Origin: Stromatinia cepivora
Taxonomy: Eukaryota > Ascomycota > Leotiomycetes > Helotiales > Sclerotiniaceae
Direction: 5' to 3'
DNA: 64,000 bases
Assembly (NCBI GenBank): GCA_014898415.1
Contig: RCTD01000003.1
Location: forward strand, 1,922,001 to 1,986,000
Made by a program: the position numbers and the translations under genes. Position 1 is the stretch's first letter. Every line of letters begins with the position of its first letter. This document shows positions 24,354 through 35,799 of this stretch, piece by piece. Below the pieces are notes generated by a model that did no database searches, was not told the origin of the DNA, and saw nothing but the letters and a program-made list of their open reading frames with translations.

Positions 24354-25232
24354 ATGAGACCTTTCAACGGACCTCTAACTACGGATGTAGAACTAGCAAT
24401 TCACGCACGATTGTTGCATGATTTGGAGGGACCTTTCGGGCAACCAGGCTTCATCATCATTGATAATAATTGGCTGCCTGGAATTGATATTGTCGATTTC
24501 ATGGAACTCAGGGACTTCGATTATAAATTGGTTTCACCTGCACGCACTGATATTACTAAAGCTTTTATGCCTACACACTGTGGTTTGGAAATGACGACGA
24601 AATGGTTGGGTACGCTTGAGCTATTGAAAGATATTTGGGATGAATTTGACCTACCCGAAAGAAAGAAATTCGAGATTCCTCCAGGTCAGCATATATCAGA
24701 TATTATTGTGCAAATTATGCAAGAACCGATCCCAATACCGAGGCCAGCCGATAAGCTCGGTGACTCTATAGTTGTTGCGGATGCAGATGCAGATGCGGGT
24801 AGAGATACAGATGAGCCTCTTCGACACGGCCATCATACCGACAACAGAATCGTATCTAACACTCATTTTCGAGCCTGGCTATTCTCATTCTCAAGCATGA
24901 TTGTCAATTCTCCATACAGCCAAACCAAAAGCATCACCCGAACGAAGAGCTTCTTTTCTTGGCTCTTTGTCGTTAATGTCATACTCACCGTTGCTCTTGC
25001 CTATGTACTTTACAACATAGTATTAGATTACGAAGAATTCATCCAAGGAGACGTACCCAAAAAGCGAGCAATTCTATCTGAGCCTTCAGATTGGGTGGAG
25101 GAAAGTCCGTTTTATATTTGGACGACATGGCTGAAGAAACTAGTGAAATTGGAATTGCCGTACGCCGGGAAGAGAAGACAGGTGAGCGAGGAACTATTAG
25201 ATACGGTGGAGAAATGGATGAGATATGAATAG
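24354..25232 (+). CDS. Hypothetical single-pass membrane protein
   Basis: A single open exon of 292 codons from ATG 24354. The N-terminal 130 residues look globular and mixed alpha/beta (PGFIIIDNNWLPGIDIVDFM, MTTKWLGTLELLKDIWDEFD). An acidic run of Asp-Ala repeats follows at about 142-150. One strong transmembrane segment lies at about 202-224 (FSWLFVVNVILTVALAYVLY), then about 68 charged residues ending EKWMRYE. No signal peptide and no recognised domain. The start may be incomplete if an upstream exon exists, and the decayed sequence just upstream may once have been part of the same gene. Real coding by length and composition; function unknown. Confidence 0.6.
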   Translation: MRPFNGPLTTDVELAIHARLLHDLEGPFGQPGFIIIDNNWLPGIDIVDFMELRDFDYKLVSPARTDITKAFMPTHCGLEMTTKWLGTLELLKDIWDEFDLPERKKFEIPPGQHISDIIVQIMQEPIPIPRPADKLGDSIVVADADADAGRDTDEPLRHGHHTDNRIVSNTHFRAWLFSFSSMIVNSPYSQTKSITRTKSFFSWLFVVNVILTVALAYVLYNIVLDYEEFIQGDVPKKRAILSEPSDWVEESPFYIWTTWLKKLVKLELPYAGKRRQVSEELLDTVEKWMRYE

Positions 25233-25529
25233 TAATGGTATGATTATGAGCAGGAGTTTATGTATAGATAGAATGTGATATACACAACTGGGCGTGGCTA
25301 GAATTGAGTACTTTTTAAAATCAATATAAATCATTGACCTAGCCACAAAATTAACAATCAGCATTCTGCGAAAATTTAAAATGCTCTGCTCGCACTTTGT
25401 AACACAGTCATAATTCGTAACAAGCCTCAAATCTTTCCACTTTCGCACGTGATAAGTGTCCCCATGAACCAATCACGACTTTTCTCTCAGCGGGTATGAG
25501 TAAATCACCACATCCACCCCTAAATCATA

Positions 25530-25650
25530 GACAGTGTTCAATAATCCGAATTGATAGATTAGATTTAAGCTTTCAATATTCAAAATGAATTCAGTATCTT
25601 AAAGAATTTGAACATTTTATAAAATTTTAATGTTCAAAAGTCTCGGATCC
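25530..25650 (+). repeat. Diverged copy of the TAATAATCCGAA repeat
   Basis: TTCAATAATCCGAATTGATAG followed by an AT-rich body with ATTCAAAA and TTGAACATTTT units resembles 60802-60870 in the same order. Edges are unclear. Confidence 0.4.
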
Positions 25651-25888
25651 AATCATTGTCATCCCACCTCCTGACTTCAACCCTAACCCTGCGGAAACTT
25701 GGGTCAAAAGTCTTATTGTTCTTATGGAGGGGCTACTTTCCTCAAGGTTTGCTGTGCTCCTGTTAACTATCATGCCATAAAAGTTAGGCTTTTATCGGCT
25801 TATGTAACAGCGGAGACCCCTTCCCTTGCAATGCCATTCTAACCTGATTTTGATTCTGAAACGTTCAGCACCGGGTCCTACCACAAAA

Positions 25889-26043
25889 CCCCACGAAGCT
25901 CAGCCTGTGCATCGATTAAAATGTATCAAAGGGAAGCCAAATGAATCGAAAACAACGAAGAATCGCCATGGATCGTCGGACCCGGTCTCCCACATGTGAT
26001 AAACGTGCTTGACGTTGGACCCTGACGGTCCCCAAAGGCGGGG
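25889..26043. promoter_or_regulatory. Putative CreA/Mig1-type carbon-repression sites
   Basis: GTGGGG on the minus strand (25889-25894) and GCGGGG on the plus strand (26038-26043) both fit the SYGGRG consensus of the fungal glucose repressor CreA. They lie 440-590 bp upstream of an alpha-glucosidase gene, a class commonly under carbon catabolite repression. Six-base sites occur often by chance. Confidence 0.25.
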
Positions 26044-26232
26044 TGTGCCCCGTATATTGGACCCTATTTTTATGCGGGTGAAATACAGTTTTGATAAGAT
26101 GTTCATGAATCGAACATGAATCAAGCATAAATTGCTGGGCACCTCGTACCAAGAGGTCTTTACATATAAATATCAGTGGGTATTACACCGAATCTGCAGT
26201 GTTACATGTAAGGTTTCTTTTGTATCTTTTGA

Positions 26233-28298
<2,066 letters not shown>

Positions 28299-29583
28299 TG
28301 GGAAGATACTGGATGATTAGGTCTTTGTAGGAGTTTGATTTAATGTTATTTTCATTGTAAACTCTAGGCTATTTATTGTCTCCAACATCAGTCATCATAT
28401 CCCATATCGTTTCATGGTTTCATGAACACCTGGCTCCAGCCGTTGTCAGATTCGCATCAACTCCCCCAGGCATGATCTTCTCTCCATGCGATTGAAAGTA
28501 TTAACGCTAATATTATCTATCAGACACCACTCTCGACTATAATCAAGACAGCACTCTACATCAATTCCTCACATCATGAGATCTTACAGTTGCAGAATCA
28601 AGCCAACACGATCGAATCAATACACTTCAGACGAAATAATCACAAGTTTGAAGGATTATCCAATGATTACTTGCAGATATAAATATATGGTGTCACGTAA
28701 AAAGTGATCAACGAGGTGAGACTAAAGAACAGTCGTCTTACTTAATCAAAGAAAATAAAATTCCATATGCTATGAGAATAATACATAGTTCTTCCGCATC
28801 CACTATGAAGCAGCTAGATTTCCGTATTCTATACTGAATGAAATGTATTAGGTATATATTTCTAAATATTTCAAAAGAAAAACCTTCCCAAGGAATTCTA
28901 CAATAAATGAATGGTAAGTGGTTAGGATGAGCGAGTACATGATTAGCGCATGTCATCTAGCCTCAGAATACACTCTTGGAGATAAATTAAATTCACCCAA
29001 TGCCGATATATCCACACGATGCTTCACTCAAAGCATTGAATTCAACATACATATCCTCGAAGGGAATGGACGGATAAAGTAGCACCGGTACAGCGCCCTC
29101 CTTGTGGATCCACGTGATTCACCTCCCTTAGCGAATTGACATTCCCGTACCTGCGCTTCCAAGATCTATTTCATAACTTCTTCTTCACGGTATGTTCAAT
29201 TCAGTTTGATTGCATTCCGCAGCTGTCTTTCTCAGAGCTCAAGTCATAAATAACTCCAAACGCACCAAATTTATTTACAAAAGGACATAAAGCTGTGAGT
29301 GTGTCCACCGACTTGAGTTCTTAACCCTTCGACAGCCCTTGAGATATTTCTTTGTCAGCTACCGACTAATTGAAGTTTAGATTTATTCCTTCTTGTAATC
29401 ATTAGGGGCTTCTAAGCTCGCGCTTATAGTAAGACGAGGTATGTATTCCAAGAAGAGGAGACACCTGGCTGTCATATACTCATTCCTTTCCCACCCCGAA
29501 AATGTGCATTTTAAAGCCACAAGACATCAGCTAACTCACCAAAGAAGCAACTTACACCTTCATTGCCTTAAAGTTTCCTCGAA
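28299..29583. other. 1.3-kb intergenic region
   Basis: No gene supported; 28738-28956 (minus) is open but featureless. The 200 bases before 29584 contain GTATG and AG motifs that could form a 5' leader intron for the next gene. Confidence 0.4.
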
Positions 29584-30336
29584 ATGGCTCGCCCAATCCT
29601 TGGCCAAGATTATCCTCGCTGGAATAGTCCAATCCTAGACCAAGAGTACCCCCGTTGGAACAACCTGTTCGACACAATGAACTTCGATGACACAGAATCT
29701 CTGAGAAAAATCCTCCAAGCTGCTAGCACCGCAGAGAAATTCCATCCATTTAACCTCAAGCTCCTTGAAGGCACAACGTTGAGCGATGCTGAAATGATTG
29801 CTGTCCGTGACCTTTCATATGCGTTTAACCGAAACTATCTCTGTCGTGATATGGTGCGCCATCTCATATCATTCTCTAGGCACGACGACAAAGATTTTAC
29901 TCTTGGAAAAGAGGCAAAGTTTTACACGGAGATTCTCAAAAACACTGAGTTGAGTCCTGTGCGTCAGCCAATGATCTATCTTCAGGTTCGAAGAGAGTTT
30001 TGTTTTCGTGCGCCAGACCTAGAAAATCTTGATGAAGATGAAGCGGTGGCGGAAATAAATAGATGGGCAAGTTGGGGGGGTCATGGATTACCGGATAATA
30101 CGGATGCTGAGAAGACAAATGCTACCCAAGGGCAAAATGATGAGCCAGTAAATGGTGAAAATATGGATATCAACATGGAAGATGGAAATGAAGTCTCACA
30201 AGAGGAGGCTGAGGAAGAAGCTGAGATATTTGAGGTATTTCATTCTGCCCATAGCATAAGTGTCTCATCATACTAACGAATTATCTTCTCAAAGGCAGCC
30301 AAAATTCTCATTTCCATGAGCACGCAAAGAGGTTGA
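29584..30336 (+). CDS. Hypothetical protein with acidic tail, possible distant FDWN-family relative
   Basis: Exons 29584-30234 and 30295-30336 are joined across a 60-bp intron (GTATTT donor, TACTAAC branch, AAAG acceptor) and give 230 residues ending AAKILISMSTQRG. Without splicing the frame would run into TYPICAL intron sequence and stop at 30276. The N-terminus has two copies of a DYPRWN/EYPRWN motif (residues 9-27). The middle is alpha-helical, with PMIYLQVRREF and INRWASW, faintly like the box plus LN-x-x-R order of the family clustered downstream. Residues 170-217 are acidic (EVSQEEAEEEAEIFE). No known domain was recognised. Relationship to the family is tentative; it is placed at the family's upstream edge. 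Confidence 0.7.
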
Positions 30337-31381
30337 GATGACTTGGTATTGATTTCCGTCGCAACTTCACAGTCGCCCTTTTCAACAAGAAAAATGGCGA
30401 AGAATCGTATGACAAATGGAGCAATGAATGATTTCATCTTGCAAATGTCCACAGCCATTTTTCCTCCCGCGTTTCTAGGTCTGCTGTCCCATTGTTCTTT
30501 GCGTTGATGGTTTGTGATGGGATTTGATAGCGCCATATATTTACCTTCGTGAGGCATCCATGAGAATTTCGATCACAAGTCGACTTTACTGGCGTAGTGA
30601 TAGGTGTAAGTAAGCCGTGGCGCTTTGTCACGCACCAAGTCAGGGTATTCAATAGTCTGGACTGCAGTCCAACTATAAAAAGCTTTGGATTGTTAAATTT
30701 AATTGAAACATTCAAATCATTAAAAAACAATAAATTGCTCTTAGATATTTTTGCGAAGAGACTGAGGGAATAATACCTATCTTTAAGGTATTCTCAGAGG
30801 TGATTAAGTAGTATTAAAAGGACACATCAATATGAATATAAGATTTCGGGATAGGGCGAATGAGGAATATGAACTCAATGATTGGAAGGTATTGTTTTAT
30901 TTTATTTATTTCTCTCGGTTAATGACGATCCAACTGGAGATCCTTTCTGAGCTCTCGATTCCAAGCTCCACACATTACAACACCCTCAAGATGGCTAGGC
31001 GCAACTACTTCAAACATTTACAAGAATTCAAAGCAAAGTAAACTTCACGAAATGTTTGAAGACTCATGATCATGATTGTTCTATTCTAGATCTAGCTCCC
31101 TAAAACATTTCTCCCATAGACTAACCTGAGCACTAAAGCTGTAAATACATCTCTGATGTAAGCAAATCTTTATCTCTATCTCTCTGTCTGTCGCTATCTG
31201 CTATAATATATTGATCACACCTCCGATAAAGTGATTGAACCTGACTCAGATCTCAACAACCTGGATGAAAGCACGGCGAACTTTTCATCGACGCGTATTT
31301 GGGGAATCACCAGCGAGTTGAAAGAGTCGGTTATGGAAATCCTTTTTGATTCAGCTCAGACTTGAGACAAAGCCGGAGAAC
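30337..31381. other. Intergenic region with repeat fragment
   Basis: No gene supported. Contains the repeat fragment at 30650-30740. The open frame at 30832-31041 is short and crosses a likely donor; it is not called. Confidence 0.4.
30650..30740 (-). repeat. Fragment of the CAATAGTC..GACTGCAGTCC repeat
   Basis: CAATAGTCTGGACTGCAGTCCAA and the following ATTGTTAAATTTAATTGAAA stretch match, in inverse orientation, 60950-61021 with few changes. The motif includes the palindrome GGACTGCAGTCC. Confidence 0.6.
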
Positions 31382-32083
31382 TCAGAGATTATAATTGACA
31401 CCGATCTCCCGGCTCGGATAGTCAAAAGCCGTCTCAATAAGGTGGGAAATCATGGTCCAATTTCTGAACTGTACCTGTTGGCGATGTTGCTTTTGCTGTT
31501 CTGTCAAACTAGTAATCCTGTCAAGATCAACCTCAAGAAATTCGATGGGTCGTTGAGGAGTAGATGGATGCTGGCGACGACCATTTGATAATCTAGGCGT
31601 TACACGGCGCGGTGATCTGTGTTTCTGAACACGAAATTCTTCGATATCTCTCCCGCGGTTGACCATTGAGGCGAGTTCACAGCTAGAATCTCCAGACTCT
31701 CTGATTACACTCGGTATGGCGGCTCCTTGGGCGCCTCGGTTCTTGACAACCTGATCTTTGACAATCTTCGGGCTCACCACCTGCCCCTCACTTCTGGTTG
31801 TGTACTTGCGAATCTTATCTTGTCTCCAACTGTTCAAGAGAAAGAGATCACTTGGATCGTTCCAGTCAAATGGTTCACCAGCACCAAAACCCCGATTGTA
31901 ATATATCTCCCGATATAAGTCAGATTCCCTCAAATGCACCAATCCAATACGCATTTTGTTTGGTTGTGGATCCCCAATTAGTGCTTCAGTAAGGTCTTGC
32001 TTCTGCTTGAGCGTCCAGTCGTGATGTTTTCCCCGCTTTCCAGCATTTTTGGTTCGGAGAGTGGGTGAAGTTGGTGGATCCAT
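31382..32083 (-). CDS. FDWN-family protein A (unknown function)
   Basis: A single exon of 233 residues. The N-terminus is basic (RTKNAGKRGKHHDW). The shared module follows: LTEALIGDPQPNK at 31-43, which fits the A-x-x-G-x-P-(D/E)-x-x-K box of the paralogs with Gln at the acidic position, then IGLVHLRESD, and GEPFDWNDPSDLFLLNSWR at about 69-87. The second half is basic and disordered, with RSPRRVTPRLSNGRRQ, then a Gln-rich helix (LTEQQKQHRQQVQF). No signal peptide or membrane helix. Nuclear location is suggested by the basic stretches. It lacks the WT-x-x-E helical module and the Cys/His module of its relatives, so it is the shortest form. An upstream untranslated exon is possible: a CACCTAG acceptor-like site lies three bases before the ATG. 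Confidence 0.78.
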   Translation of the reverse strand: MDPPTSPTLRTKNAGKRGKHHDWTLKQKQDLTEALIGDPQPNKMRIGLVHLRESDLYREIYYNRGFGAGEPFDWNDPSDLFLLNSWRQDKIRKYTTRSEGQVVSPKIVKDQVVKNRGAQGAAIPSVIRESGDSSCELASMVNRGRDIEEFRVQKHRSPRRVTPRLSNGRRQHPSTPQRPIEFLEVDLDRITSLTEQQKQHRQQVQFRNWTMISHLIETAFDYPSREIGVNYNL

Positions 32084-32750
32084 CTCCTAGGTGATTTTGG
32101 GAAATGAGAAGTTATTTTTCGATTTGATACTTTGGAAATCAATTTTTTAAAAATCTAGGGATGGCTTCTAACTATTCAGAAGGGTATTATTAGACTGAGA
32201 AGCAATAAAGAAGGAAGAAGGTATATAATTATGCAAGGGTAGACTCACTCTGGTTGTAGATAGTAATGGATCGAAGTTGGTATGGACCTTAACAAGCTTT
32301 TAGGTTGTAAATAACAAGAAGAGAATGAGTTGAAAGAGACCTTTAGTAGTGAGGCTGTGTAATCACAATTGAATGTGAAGTTGAGCTTGTGAGTCACATG
32401 GAAAAAATGGCATGGTGAGACTCACATTAGACGAGTACCCCTGAATGAATATCAAGATTGTGGATTTAAACTGTTTGATCAACATACAACCAGACCAGAG
32501 TTAATGAATGAATATATATAATAGTGCTAGGCAACAAAAAAAGATTCGACAGTAATTACTTATACACTCAGAACTCCGTGAATATTGCACAACAAATTTC
32601 TTGGAATATACCAAGTATCAGAATAAGAAAATTGAGATTCATCTTACTATTTCATAAGCTTCTAAAAGATAAACTTAACTAGAGCATTCTATCTTGTTCA
32701 TATAATGATCTCTGAATAAAAGATTCGGATATAGAAGAGTATAAGGAATA
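32084..32750. other. Intergenic region upstream of FDWN gene A
   Basis: AT-rich promoter region of the minus-strand gene A; no other feature seen. Confidence 0.4.
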
Positions 32751-33194
32751 GACTGCGCAACAGGTACCTGCAGGGCGGATAATGACTTTAGCGGATTATC
32801 CATCGAGTATCTGTTTACAGATCGGATTATTTATATATATTAATAGATTACTTATAGATTATTGATAAATTATTTATAAATTATTTGTTTATTTGTAAAT
32901 TATTCATTTATTTATAGATTAACGGATTATCTATAAATAAATAAATAATTTATAGATTATTTGCAAATAATCCGCAAATTATTTGTAGATTATTTGTATA
33001 AATAATTTATAAATTATTTATTTATTTACAAATAAATAGATAATCTGTAAATAATCTATAAATATTTATTTACAAATCAGATTATTTTAAAATCTCAATA
33101 GATAATCTATAAAACAAATAAACTATTCAATGGGTAAGCTATAGAACAGATTATCCATGAGTACCCGCGGGTTACAGGTAATTTATGCGCAGCC
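32751..33194 (-). mobile_element. MITE-like repeat, copy 2 (inverted)
   Basis: Left end GACTGCGCAACAGGTACC and right end GGTTACAGGTAATTTATGCGCAGCC match the two ends of copies 1 and 3 in opposite orientation. TA lies directly outside both ends (32749-32750 and 33195-33196), consistent with a TA target duplication. The interior is degenerate GGATTATCC/ATAATTTATAGATTATTTG repeat and very AT-rich. No coding capacity. Confidence 0.75.
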
Positions 33195-33848
33195 TAATAA
33201 GGAACTTCTAAATAATAGGATCTACTTTCCAAGAACTGGTCATCAACAGACCTCTCAATCACAAAATAATGAAAAGGTTACTATTGAGGAAAAAGCCGAC
33301 ATTAGTACAATTATCTATAAGATTAAGGTTAATACTAATATTCTTCGAGACACAGTTGAAGATTTGAGTTTTAGATCTTATTGGCGAACAAGATTATTCT
33401 AGTTGTCTAATTAGAGTATGAATAATTGGGTATATTAGTCTAGCTAGGAGTCTTAAGTTAGTTCACTTTGGAAAAAATCAGGAAACTGCGAAAAACTAGT
33501 TAATATGAAAGAACTTATTGAAGGATCATCAAGATAGCATTTTCCAATGGAGAGATTTATTGATTCTTTATGTGTTCTATTGCTCTATCTCTCCAAATAT
33601 ACATCATTCCCACTAGCTATTCATACTAGAACCAGTGAAATCAATCCTTTACCCTATTAATTATAGTATTTGCTTCAATATATAGGTATGTAACGTTTTG
33701 TGTTCATGATGAAGCAGTAATAGCCTATATCAAAGGCCATAATGGACTATTAAGATGAATTTATCATTGCTATATTATGCTAATGGTCGTATTTCCTATG
33801 CTAATTCTTTGTAAGATCTTACATCCTCAATAACCACTAGAAATTCCT
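33195..33848. other. Intergenic AT-rich region
   Basis: A short frame at 33157-33402 begins inside the repeat and is not called. Nothing else is seen before the 3' end of the AT-hook gene. Confidence 0.4.
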
Positions 33849-35799
33849 TTACTCCTCATTTAACGGGCTACCAGAATTAACCCCTTCCTCAGTTACAAGC
33901 TCATTTGCACCTGTGTCAACTAAAACTGTATTGTTTTTTCCATTCTCATCATCTGAAGTCATTTCAGAGTCACTGAGATCGGTGTCACAGTCCAGATAAT
34001 TTGGAATCTTTCCACCGTTTTTCTTGATCTCCTCCTCCATTTTTTCCTGGATATCTGGCCAATGATATAGTATACTTTGAATTTCAGAGCTTGAACGCTC
34101 TGGAAAGTATCCCTCGGTCTTAGTAAAGCCACCACCTCTAATCACGGGAAAATTGTCGATGGTGAGAGTGCGTGATGTCAATTGAGCCAAAGGTAAGCCA
34201 GGAAGCCTCTTGTAGTCGAGGAACTCCTCATTCTGAGCGTCTGCAATAAGCTGCCAATCCTCTTCCTCGAGGTTAGTCTCCTTCGCCGTCTTCATAGCAT
34301 CCATGATACGCGCCTCCAAGTATGCTCTCTCCCATTCTGTCCATTTATCTGCCTTTGGTCTAGGAGGGCCAGAGGATGATCTCTTTCTTGCAGCAGTAGG
34401 AAAGTTATCAGGAAATCTTCGACGTAGGATAGAGTTTGCCCAGTCATTAAGCTTTACGACAGTGATCTTTCCGTTTGGCGCCTTCTTCCAGTTACGCCGA
34501 GTTCCTGCGTACTTGTACTCCCACAACTGGCCATTGTCGGCGACCAGCTTGACTGCGGCTGGGACTATCTTGCTAAACGGATTGAGCATCGCAGAGGCAT
34601 TTTTGGTAAAGCTGAATGTCACTCCACGGCTTGCACGTGCTGTGTTGAGTTGTTGACTGAAGGGGACAGGAGCCTGTTGATAAAGAAGTTAGATATTGTA
34701 CAGCGACACTATTGATCAGTGGATACTCACAGCAGATGATGGAAGAGAGGCTTTTACTGAAGGACCAGGGAGGATTGTGCGCTGTGGTGGGGGTTGCATT
34801 CTCCTAGTATTGGTATTTTTGTTCTTCGACCCTGGTGGGCGTCCTCTCTTTTTTCCCGGCTGCTTTCATATATTAGCATAGTATCATACCAAGAATAAGT
34901 AAAATACATACGGGAACTAAAACACCAAATGTGCTTTGAGCAGTATTATTTGATGTAGTTGTTGTGTCCTCCGATGCTTGTGATTCTGCTGGTAATTCCA
35001 TGCCCCCTGTAGCAGATAAACCCAATTGCCTCTGAGCACGTTGTCTTAGATTCGGTGGAATCTGAGTCGGGTAGTTTGAAGTGTCATCGGGATCTAGTGC
35101 CTCTGTAAGTGGATTATAAGTAATAGGGGCCGAATACTGAAAATTTCCAGCTGGAGCTTGCTCATAATTTGAACGAAAAGCACGCACTGGTTGAAACGAT
35201 CGCTGTGGTTGTGCATTTTGGAGATTTGCAGGGGTAAATTGAGATTCTGGCCCGCCTCGAGATGTCGTGGCTCTGTCAATTACCTGGTGTGAAGATGATT
35301 GTTGTCTTGAGTGAAAACGTGCTGCTGATAAGCGAGACGAGCCGAATGTATTTGCATTAATTGTATTAGACATTGGTCGCCCGTTGGGAGTTATCTGAGA
35401 CGATGGCTGCCAATTATAAGAATCAACTGGTTGGTGATACGACTCTGAGACGTGGTTTTGGGTGGATGTCCTGCCAGTTGCAGGACGACTAGACAGCTGC
35501 TGTTGACCACGGGGATTAATGGGACCTAGGAAAGGACTAAGCGATGCAGCGTAACCGGGACTGGAGCCTCTCTTTTCTCTGGTAAGCTGTGGCGGAATAT
35601 GTGTTGTGCTTGACGTTCGATGATAACGGCTTCCAATCAACCCACCGCGCTGCTGAATCCGTTCTCTGGTAGGAGGCAATAGAGCCGGTGAATCATCTGG
35701 CGACCCTGTGTCGCTTCTCTCGATGGATATTAAAGGCTCATCTGGAGTTGGACCAAACCGTGAAATCATCGAATCCTTGTTCTGATTTGTACCTTCCAT
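33849..35799 (-). CDS. AT-hook protein with WT-x-x-E helical module (FDWN-cluster gene G)
   Basis: Three exons (35799-34912, 34859-34731, 34673-33849) join in phase 0 through 52- and 57-bp introns, giving 613 residues. Residues 1-296 are disordered, Ser/Gln/Pro/Arg-rich. Exon 2 opens with PGKKRGRPPGSKNKN, a textbook AT-hook that binds the minor groove of AT-rich DNA. Exon 3 carries KLNDWANSILRRRFP, then DKWTEWERAYLEARIMDAMK at about 448-467, matching the WT-x-x-E helices of the paralogs at 41.9 and 48.2 kb. A GFTKTEGYFPERSS region and an acidic tail follow. It probably acts in the nucleus on DNA or chromatin. If the first intron is not removed the frame ends in a hydrophobic stretch that mimics a membrane anchor; that is an artefact. 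An ATG further upstream through another intron is possible. Confidence 0.82.

Noticed and set aside
25676..25694. AACCCTAACCCT telomere-like motif
   Set aside because: Only two units; not evidence of a telomere or interstitial array.
34873..34911. Hydrophobic C-terminus (VCILLILGMIL) read as a membrane anchor
   Set aside because: It lies inside the 52-bp GTATGT...GCAG intron; splicing joins the frame to the AT-hook exon.
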